From NCBI GenBank assembly GCA_018830845.1, contig JAHJRS010000033.1, forward strand, positions 1-10,200: a stretch of DNA of 10,200 nt. Direction: 5' to 3'. The notes under the pieces were generated by a model that was given only the letters and a program-made list of their open reading frames with translations, did not search any database and was not told where the DNA came from. A program made the position numbers and the translations under genes. The stretch's first letter is position 1; each line of letters starts with the position of its first letter. The stretch is from Nanobdellota archaeon (GTDB lineage: Archaea; Nanobdellota; Nanobdellia; Pacearchaeales; GW2011-AR1). This document shows, piece by piece, positions 5,399 to 10,200 of the stretch.

Positions 5399-8300
5399 AT
5401 GATTGGAAAAAAGAGGAAAGAAATTCCAAGGGTTTTGGAGGAGAGGCTTTTAATAACTGAGGAGGATAGGGTTCTTTTGAAAGCGATTGAGGAAATTAGC
5501 CCAAGAGATACTGGAAATATTTATGTTACCCCCACAATATTCCAAAGCTTGGTTCCAACTTTAAAACAAATTTCTGACAAATCCAACAAAACAAAAAGTC
5601 AAGTTTTAAAAAATTTAACAAGAATAGCCAAGATATGGAAAATTCCTGAAAAAGAATTTCTCCCAACTAACAATGGAATAATGGATGAGGAAGAAGCCCT
5701 GATTAGTGCCGTTGTTAACCAGCATAAATTAAGATGGGATAAAAATTTTGGAGATTACAGGGTTCCAAGAATTCATATTTTAAGCGGAGAAATGGGAACC
5801 GGAACTCTTTATACAAATGAGGAGGCATTCATTGGTGAAAAAATCATAAGACAATCAATGGATATCGACGAGATGCTTTCAAGCTATGTTATTCAGGGGG
5901 GACTTATGCCCGAGTTTATTCAGATGTTTGGAAAGGCAAAAAATCAGAGGGCGCTCCTGACGGGTTTGGACCGAACTGAAAAAAACGGTGAAAATGGGAG
6001 AGAAGAGGAGCTAAAAAAAATAAAGCAGATTTTGGAATTGGGAGGGTTCAAACTCGGAAAAAAAGAGTACAAGAATCTCGAGGAAAATGTTATTGACACT
6101 CTTGCTTCAAATGAGGAGGCAGCAAGAAGTGTTGCCCATCAAGTAGCCCCAAATTTCAAGAATGTTCCCGAATGGACACCTCTCCATTACCAATGGAGTT
6201 ATAATGACCACGCAAATATGAATGAAACTCTTGATACTTTGCTTCCAAAGCTTAGAAAAATTCATAAGGAAATGAAGGACGCAACAGACAACCTTCCAAA
6301 ATGGAGGGAAGAAAAAGAAAACTTAAAAGAACAAATTTCTGAAAACCTTGTTCAGAAATTAATTGGAGAAAGAGTGTATTACCATATTAACACAAGAAAA
6401 ACAAAATTTGAAGAGGGAAAATTCCCCGAGAGAGGAGGAGAATACAAGGCTCTTCAGGAAAGTTTTTTCAGAACAAAGAAAGGAACTAAAACAAAAATGT
6501 TTAAGACCCTTAAAGGGAAAGTAAAAAAAGAATTCGAAGGAATAACGGGAAAAAAAATAGACAACAAATTAAAAAGTGAACAATTTGACACCCTGTTTTA
6601 CGAAACAATTCATAAATTTTATGACGATTTAACAACATTCAATAGGTTAAAGGAGTTTTATGAATCAGGCCAGAAAAAATTCAGCTCAGCTGCGAAAAAA
6701 ATAAACTCTCTTGAAGATAAGATTAATGATGCTGAAAGATTTGAAAATTCTTTAATGGCTGAAGAAGATGAAGGGCACGCCTGGTTTACAAAAAAAATTG
6801 CAATTTCTCCTACCGAAGCAAAAGCACTTCAGATGATAGTAAAACAAATTAACAAGAATTACTATGATATTTTATTCTCTGAGATAAAAAAAATAAACCA
6901 AAAAGAGCACAAATTTTTCCTACATACCGATGATATTATTAATTTAGAAATTCCAGACCCTCAGCATTCAATTGAAGGAAAAGATGAATATAAAAACAGA
7001 CCAATTGGAACAACTATTTTGTCAATGCCGAGAACAAACTCTCAAAAATCAAACGAGCCAATACTAAATTCTTTTTCTGAATTGCAGGGTTTCCATGAAG
7101 GAGAGATTTCGGAAGGAATTAAAAAAGGAAAAACAAAACCCAAAACGAAAGGAGAGCACAATAAAAGAGATTTTGCATTCCCTGACATAGCCCTTACAAG
7201 CTACGGCGCAGATGGGTATAATATGCAGGAAAAAATGACAATAGACCAGACGACCATTCAAGGTAAATATGCCGAGACACCTTTAATTACAACTTATGTA
7301 AAAGTTCCAACAAGACATGACACTCAAAAATTAGGAATCCTTATGGTGAAAGGCAACAAAGGCACATGGCCTGGAAAAAGAATTGTCAAAGGCGGAACAA
7401 CTACCGGAATGGTAATTTACACTCAGCATCCTGATCAAAGCAATGAATCCCTTTTCATTGATGATGATTATCTGAAATCTATAGGTCAAAAGTATGGGGA
7501 AAAATTTTCAAAATTAGAAAAGGATTTGAAAAATTTTGAAGTTGAAGGCAAGAAAAAAGAAATTGAAAGCACAAAAAATGAGATGAATAAAATATTGGAG
7601 GAAGTGAGGCCGGAAATTTACAAAATTCTTTTGCAGGGAGATCTTCATCTTGGGGCATATTCTGCCGTTGGAAGAACATCAGGAGTTGACGGAATAAGAG
7701 CAAGCCAGCTTGTTGCTCTTCAAACAAATGGATGGGATAAAATAAAATATTCTATAATGGGAGAAGCACTCAATGGAGAGCAGGCTTTTAGAAGCCATGA
7801 TTCAAAAAGAGAGGCTTCAACAAATGATTTTTTAACTGTTTCAAATGATGCTGTTGGACTTATGAAAAGGCTGAACGTTTTGGGAAACAAAATGAGAGAA
7901 AATGGTGCAAACGACAAGCAAATTCTCGAAGCGACACAATTTTATGTAAAAGAATTTGAAGAAGGTCAGCCAAAATTCAAACCTGAAGACCAAAAAGCAC
8001 TTTTTATGGAAGTTTTGCACGGTCCTAACATGGAAATGATGGAAAATAAAATCCCTCTTTTTGTCCTTGCGGGTAATCATTGGATGCAAAAGAAAGATAA
8101 TGAAGATGAAGCAAATGTGATTGCATCAATGTTTGACAGAAAATACCAGGAGCAAAAACTTTTGAGAAGAGGACAAAGTGCTTCAGGACAGGGATTTACA
8201 TACGAAATAATTGAACTTCCCGGCAAAAACGGTCCAATAAATGCAGTTGCAACCCACAAAATGTGGCATGGCAGAAGCGAAATAAGTTTGATTTCATCAC

Positions 8301-8713
8301 AAGCTGCAAGAACAAGAGAAGAAGCATCTTACTATTACACTCAGGACAGACATCATTATGGGGCAATTGCTGAAATGGGTAAAATGGGAATACTCGACGT
8401 CGGAAAACAACCAACAATCCCTTACAGAAAAATGATAGGAAAATCCGCTTCAGTAAGGGGAACAATTGTCGGGGGGTATGGGGGCAACGGGGAATTGATA
8501 TTAGATACTCGTTCATACCTTGACCCTGTTGTAGATATTGTTTCCGGATGGGATTATAAAAAAGGAATTTTAAGCAGAGCCAAATCATTAATTGAAGAAG
8601 GAATGAATGATGATTCTGTTTACAGAGAAATGAGAAAAATGAATTTTTTAATGGAAAAAAATAAAGATAAAATTAAAATTTACAAAAGCCTTGAATCCAA
8701 ATTGGGAAAGTGA
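5399..8713 (+). CDS. Giant protein with C-terminal calcineurin-like metallophosphoesterase domain and a probable degenerate N-terminal copy
   Basis: This 1104-residue protein fits no named family I know. The C-terminal domain (about 740-1047) has metallophosphoesterase motifs: GDLHLG (747-752), MGEALNGE (787-794, where GD is usual), LAGNH (890-894), ATHKMWHG (951-958) and DRHHYG (983-988). Such domains hydrolyse phosphoesters in nucleic acids, nucleotides or proteins using two metals. Residues 121-675 echo the same fold without its ligands: RIHILSGEMGTG (124-135), YVIQGGLMPE (163-172), LHYQWSYNDHAN (262-273), then PDIALTSYGADGY (595-607) and a closing strand region to 675. Between 275 and 590 lies a Lys/Glu-rich helical insertion; another helix (700-735) links the halves. 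There is no signal peptide or membrane segment. The N-terminal 120 residues, mostly helical, are unassigned. The second domain is fairly sure, the first is inference, and the substrate is unknown. Confidence 0.82.
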   Translation: MIGKKRKEIPRVLEERLLITEEDRVLLKAIEEISPRDTGNIYVTPTIFQSLVPTLKQISDKSNKTKSQVLKNLTRIAKIWKIPEKEFLPTNNGIMDEEEALISAVVNQHKLRWDKNFGDYRVPRIHILSGEMGTGTLYTNEEAFIGEKIIRQSMDIDEMLSSYVIQGGLMPEFIQMFGKAKNQRALLTGLDRTEKNGENGREEELKKIKQILELGGFKLGKKEYKNLEENVIDTLASNEEAARSVAHQVAPNFKNVPEWTPLHYQWSYNDHANMNETLDTLLPKLRKIHKEMKDATDNLPKWREEKENLKEQISENLVQKLIGERVYYHINTRKTKFEEGKFPERGGEYKALQESFFRTKKGTKTKMFKTLKGKVKKEFEGITGKKIDNKLKSEQFDTLFYETIHKFYDDLTTFNRLKEFYESGQKKFSSAAKKINSLEDKINDAERFENSLMAEEDEGHAWFTKKIAISPTEAKALQMIVKQINKNYYDILFSEIKKINQKEHKFFLHTDDIINLEIPDPQHSIEGKDEYKNRPIGTTILSMPRTNSQKSNEPILNSFSELQGFHEGEISEGIKKGKTKPKTKGEHNKRDFAFPDIALTSYGADGYNMQEKMTIDQTTIQGKYAETPLITTYVKVPTRHDTQKLGILMVKGNKGTWPGKRIVKGGTTTGMVIYTQHPDQSNESLFIDDDYLKSIGQKYGEKFSKLEKDLKNFEVEGKKKEIESTKNEMNKILEEVRPEIYKILLQGDLHLGAYSAVGRTSGVDGIRASQLVALQTNGWDKIKYSIMGEALNGEQAFRSHDSKREASTNDFLTVSNDAVGLMKRLNVLGNKMRENGANDKQILEATQFYVKEFEEGQPKFKPEDQKALFMEVLHGPNMEMMENKIPLFVLAGNHWMQKKDNEDEANVIASMFDRKYQEQKLLRRGQSASGQGFTYEIIELPGKNGPINAVATHKMWHGRSEISLISSQAARTREEASYYYTQDRHHYGAIAEMGKMGILDVGKQPTIPYRKMIGKSASVRGTIVGGYGGNGELILDTRSYLDPVVDIVSGWDYKKGILSRAKSLIEEGMNDDSVYREMRKMNFLMEKNKDKIKIYKSLESKLGK

Positions 8714-8733
8714 TTTTTATAGTGCTCAATTAA

Positions 8734-8741
8734 TTTTATAA
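8734..8741 (+). promoter_or_regulatory. TATA box for the small membrane protein
   Basis: TTTTATAA is centred about 26 bases before the ATG at 8764, again at leaderless spacing. A five-T run right after the preceding stop (8714-8718) may end the upstream transcript. Confidence 0.55.
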
Positions 8742-8763
8742 CTTACAATTTCTTTAATAATTC

Positions 8764-9111
8764 ATGAAAAAGATAAAAAGAAAAATAAGTTCATCAAAGA
8801 GGGATTTCAAAATTGTATTTGCAACCGTCATTTTTATGATTTTAATTGGAAGTGCTTTCGCAATTGACTGGATTTTTGGAGTTGGATTTATTCTTAGTTT
8901 TTTACTTGCAATATACAACAAAGTAATCGAGAAGAATTTTTTGATTCCTATTTTTATTTTTATAGGAACTTTAATAATTCGCTTCGGAATGGAATTTGTT
9001 CCCTCCATTTTGGAAGCAAAAACGTTGATTGATTTAGCTATCTCTTTTGTTTTGCTGGTAACAATAATTATTCTGGGCTGGAAACTCAAAAAAGGAAAAT
9101 GGAGATTTTAG
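8764..9111 (+). CDS. Small integral membrane protein of unknown function
   Basis: A 115-residue protein with a basic N terminus (MKKIKRKISSSKRDFK) and about four hydrophobic segments: roughly 17-37, 39-54, 58-80 and 87-106. It ends in a basic tail (KLKKGKWRF). By the positive-inside rule both ends should be cytoplasmic. I do not recognise a family and see no catalytic or metal-binding motif. It has its own TATA box and faces the minus-strand phosphoesterase gene, so the two are convergent. An overlapping minus-strand frame (8754-9089) is open but lacks any such support and is taken as a shadow of the hydrophobic codons. Confidence 0.75.
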   Translation: MKKIKRKISSSKRDFKIVFATVIFMILIGSAFAIDWIFGVGFILSFLLAIYNKVIEKNFLIPIFIFIGTLIIRFGMEFVPSILEAKTLIDLAISFVLLVTIIILGWKLKKGKWRF

Positions 9112-9135
9112 ATATTAAAATTTAATTCACTTCTT

Positions 9136-9141
9136 AAAAAA
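9136..9141 (-). terminator. Possible terminator of the minus-strand LigD-type gene
   Basis: An A6 run on the plus strand (T6 on the minus strand) about 30 bases after the minus-strand stop, in the 58-base convergent gap. On the plus strand a T5 run (9155-9159) could serve the membrane-protein gene. Both are weak calls in AT-rich DNA. Confidence 0.3.
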
Positions 9142-9169
9142 GTAAAATCAAAGATTTTTCATGTTTCCA

Positions 9170-9622
9170 TCACTTTGTTCGGAAAAACAGCCAGCTTTTT
9201 TCTGGCTTTGAGCCATAATGAGTTTTAACTAAAACGTATTCGCCCGATAATTTTTTTCCGTGTATAATCACAACTATTTTTTTGTCATCCTTTTCAATTA
9301 ATTCATAAGTTCCATTATCCCATATTTCAACTTTTCCTGCTCCGTAATTTCCCTCGGGGATAATTCCGTGAAACTTTGCATAATCAATCGGGTGGTTCTC
9401 TGTTTCGACCGCAAGCCGTTTTACCCCTTTTGTTTTTGGAGGAATTTTTGGAATTGCCCAAGATTTCAACGTTCCATTAAATTCAAGCCGCAGGTCATAA
9501 TGAAGATGAGATGCGCTGTGCTTTTGAATTACATAAATTTTTTTTCCTGCTGTTTTCTTTTTCCCTTCTGGCTCATTTGTTTTTTTAAAATTTCTTTTCT
9601 TATTATATTCTTTTAGCGTCAT
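9170..9622 (-). CDS. Stand-alone LigD-type DNA 3'-phosphoesterase
   Basis: This 150-residue protein is the phosphoesterase (PE) domain found at the N terminus of bacterial LigD. That domain trims 3'-phosphate and 3'-ribonucleotide ends before nonhomologous end joining. The core reads QKHSASHLHYDLRLE (33-47), LKSWAIPKIPP (52-62), KRLAVETENHPIDYAKFHG (68-86), then IPEGNYGAGKVEIWDNGTYE. The metal and catalytic residues known from Pseudomonas LigD are all present as H35, H41, D43, R45, H77 and Y81. The protein ends just after the domain (SWLFFRTK), with no ligase or polymerase module. Stand-alone PE proteins are known in archaea. No Ku, LigD ligase or primase gene is in the window, so its repair partners are unknown. 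It is transcribed away from the 16S gene. Confidence 0.92.
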   Translation of the reverse strand: MTLKEYNKKRNFKKTNEPEGKKKTAGKKIYVIQKHSASHLHYDLRLEFNGTLKSWAIPKIPPKTKGVKRLAVETENHPIDYAKFHGIIPEGNYGAGKVEIWDNGTYELIEKDDKKIVVIIHGKKLSGEYVLVKTHYGSKPEKSWLFFRTK

Positions 9623-9641
9623 AAAAACACCAGTTAATCAT

Positions 9642-9649
9642 ATATTAAA
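9642..9649 (-). promoter_or_regulatory. TATA-like box for the LigD-type phosphoesterase
   Basis: On the minus strand TTTAATAT is centred about 24 bases before the ATG (9622). It fits the leaderless pattern slightly less well than the plus-strand genes. Confidence 0.4.
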
Positions 9650-9679
9650 TAATTTTCTTAAAAATTCTGCAACACAACA

Positions 9680-9687
9680 TTTATAAA
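9680..9687 (+). promoter_or_regulatory. Strong TATA box upstream of 16S rRNA
   Basis: TTTATAAA is one of the best TATA boxes in the window. No open reading frame follows, and transcription would start near 9709-9710. It therefore probably drives the pre-16S transcript, giving a leader of about 250 bases, or a separate small RNA covering the stem-loop at 9719-9780. Confidence 0.55.
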
Positions 9688-9718
9688 TACAAATTTTCTA
9701 AAATTCTTATTAACGAAG

Positions 9719-9780
9719 ATGAGTGCCTTAATAAAAATGTTTCACATGTAAGGTATGATGTATGTGAAAGCAGTGCTCAT
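9719..9780 (+). ncRNA. Two-tier stem-loop: pre-16S leader element or small RNA
   Basis: An outer helix pairs 9719-9726 (ATGAGTGC) with 9773-9780 (GTGCTCAT), eight pairs with two G-U. An inner helix pairs 9740-9750 with 9759-9769, eleven pairs with two G-U (TTTCACAT against ATGTGAAA at its base), closing an eight-base loop. A 13-base 5' side and a 3-base 3' side form the internal loop. This segment is richer in G+C than the AT-rich DNA around it and begins about ten bases after the predicted start site of the TATA box at 9680. I could not match it to tRNA, 5S, SRP, C/D or H/ACA RNA. Folding was done by eye. Confidence 0.4.
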
Positions 9781-9909
9781 GTTATGATTAATTAATTTTA
9801 TTAAAATGATTTTATAATATGTTGTCATAAGTTTGTGTTTTAAGCCAATAGTAGGAGTTTTGTGTGAAGTGATTTCTTTATCTTACAGAAAAGAAATTGC
9901 GCAATTGAT

Positions 9910-9927
9910 TTTATCGTCGTCGATAAA
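9910..9927 (+). repeat. Perfect hairpin 30 bases upstream of 16S rRNA
   Basis: TTTATCG (9910-9916) pairs fully with CGATAAA (9921-9927) around a TCGT loop. It is nested inside the CAATTGA/TCAATTG inverted repeat (9902-9908 with 9948-9954). It may be part of the rRNA leader fold or a site for rRNA transcription control; there is no direct evidence for either. Confidence 0.45.
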
Positions 9928-9932
9928 CAAAA

Positions 9933-9942
9933 TTTTTAAAAA
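9933..9942 (+). promoter_or_regulatory. TATA-like A/T box immediately before 16S rRNA
   Basis: TTTTTAAAAA is centred about 20 bases before the expected mature 16S 5' end. If used at the spacing of the other promoters here, transcription would start at or a few bases inside the 16S gene, so it is either a chance A/T run or a near-leaderless rRNA promoter. Confidence 0.25.
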
Positions 9943-9957
9943 GATTTTCAATTGTTA

Positions 9958-10200
9958 ATTCCAGTTGATCCTGCTGGCGGCTGCGGCTCTCTGATTTGCG
10001 CTTAGACATGCAAGTTTTTTTGGCTTTGCAAAAAGTTGAAAAGCAAACTGCTCAGTAACACGTAGCTAACCTACCCTCAGGTTAAGGATACCCTCGGGAA
10101 ACTGAGGTTAATACTTAATAAGAGATATACCCTGGAAAGATTTATCTCTGAACTAAGGATGGGGCTGCGGCGGATTAGGTTGTTGGCGGGGTAATAGCCC
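9958..10200 (+). rRNA. 16S rRNA, 5' part (runs off the window)
   Basis: The 5' end of an archaeal 16S rRNA. It opens with the TTCC-GTTGATCCTG signature (9959-9973) and continues through a GCTTAGACATGCAAGT segment (10000-10015) and CTCAGTAACACGTAG-TAACCTACCCT (10051-10078). The GATTAGGTTGTTGGCGGGGTAA stretch near 10174-10195 follows, all in canonical order. About 243 bases are visible. The start at 9958 is set by analogy with other archaea. In the first helix CCAG (9961-9964) pairs with CTGG (9974-9977), where most archaea have CCGG with CCGG, so an A-U pair replaces a G-C pair on both sides. This compensatory change indicates a functional gene. The closest lineage cannot be named from this fragment, but its divergence fits DPANN archaea. 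Confidence 0.95.

Larger units (their letters stand above)
9623..9957. other. Gene-free region between the LigD-type gene and 16S rRNA
   Basis: These 335 bases hold no credible coding frame. Besides the two promoters and the stem-loop at 9719-9780 there are several inverted repeats: TTATGA (9782-9787) with TCATAA (9825-9830), ATTTCTTT (9872-9879) with AAAGAAAT (9890-9897), and the 12-bp palindrome AATTGCGCAATT (9895-9906). A 7-bp hairpin with a TCGT loop lies at 9910-9927. An outer pair CAATTGA (9902-9908) with TCAATTG (9948-9954) encloses it and ends four bases before 16S. The dense pairing suggests a structured rRNA leader. Confidence 0.5.

Noticed and set aside
7616..8539. Reading the C-terminal domain as the small subunit of archaeal DNA polymerase D or as Mre11
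   Set aside because: Only the generic phosphoesterase motifs are shared; the N-terminal OB fold of the polymerase subunit and the Mre11 capping-domain layout are not visible, and no rad50 or polymerase gene is adjacent.
8196..8588. Minus-strand 130-residue open frame
   Set aside because: It lies wholly within the phosphoesterase motif region of the plus-strand gene, has no promoter, and its composition is what the reverse frame of such codons gives.
8754..9089. Minus-strand 111-residue hydrophobic frame opposite the membrane protein
   Set aside because: It is antiparallel to a gene with a TATA box at the right distance; hydrophobic plus-strand codons rich in T often leave open Lys/Ile-rich reverse frames.
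9719..9751. Short ORF MSALIKMFHM after the TATA box at 9680
   Set aside because: Only ten codons, with the ATG about 35 bases from the TATA centre, and the bases are better explained by the helices.
9719..9780. H/ACA guide RNA
   Set aside because: The internal loop has only three bases on the 3' side and no ACA box follows the outer helix.
9719..9790. C/D-box guide RNA
   Set aside because: Two C-box-like words occur (AAGATGA, ATGATGT), but there is no CTGA D box at the needed places.
1..10200. CRISPR array, tRNA genes, transposase or integration site
   Set aside because: No regularly spaced direct repeats, no cloverleaf with a TTC-type T loop, and no transposase or integrase motif were seen on either strand.

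Overview
The window is AT-rich and archaeal. It carries exosome Rrp41/Rrp42, the RNA polymerase subunit RpoK (Rpb6), an archaeal-type ribosomal protein uS2, archaeal TATA boxes, and the 5' end of an archaeal-type 16S rRNA. The short, divergent proteins, the simplified and shuffled housekeeping gene order and the unusual 16S 5' end suggest an uncultivated DPANN lineage, perhaps Woesearchaeota- or Pacearchaeota-like. That placement is an inference and could not be checked here.

Left part (1-5314), plus strand: housekeeping genes. The end of rrp41 is followed by rrp42 (the 3'-to-5' exosome ring). Next come a small unknown protein, rpoK with an acidic tail, a second small unknown protein, a divergent enolase, a PlsB-like acyltransferase, uS2 with a long charged N-terminal extension, and a FeoA-domain protein. 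In many archaea rpoK-eno-rps2 are neighbours. Here that order survives, but the acyltransferase lies between eno and rps2, and the block is joined to the exosome genes.

Middle (5399-8713), plus strand: one very large gene of 1104 codons. Its C-terminal third has recognisable calcineurin-like metallophosphoesterase motifs. Its N-terminal two thirds look like a second, catalytically degenerate copy of the same fold, split by a long helical insertion. I know of no named family for it, and it is the most interesting gene here. A small four-helix membrane protein follows (8764-9111).

Right part: a minus-strand, stand-alone LigD-type 3'-phosphoesterase (9170-9622), then 335 bases without a gene, then the 16S rRNA, which runs off the window. 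The non-coding stretch has a strong TATA box, a two-tier stem-loop and several inverted repeats, so it holds either the pre-16S leader or a separate small RNA.

Regulation can be read from spacing. Six plus-strand genes, each first in its transcription unit, have a TATA-like box centred about 24-27 bases before the start codon, which predicts leaderless mRNAs. Three downstream genes (rrp42, the ORF at 1813, feoA) have Shine-Dalgarno sequences instead. No CRISPR array, tRNA, insertion sequence or transposase was seen.
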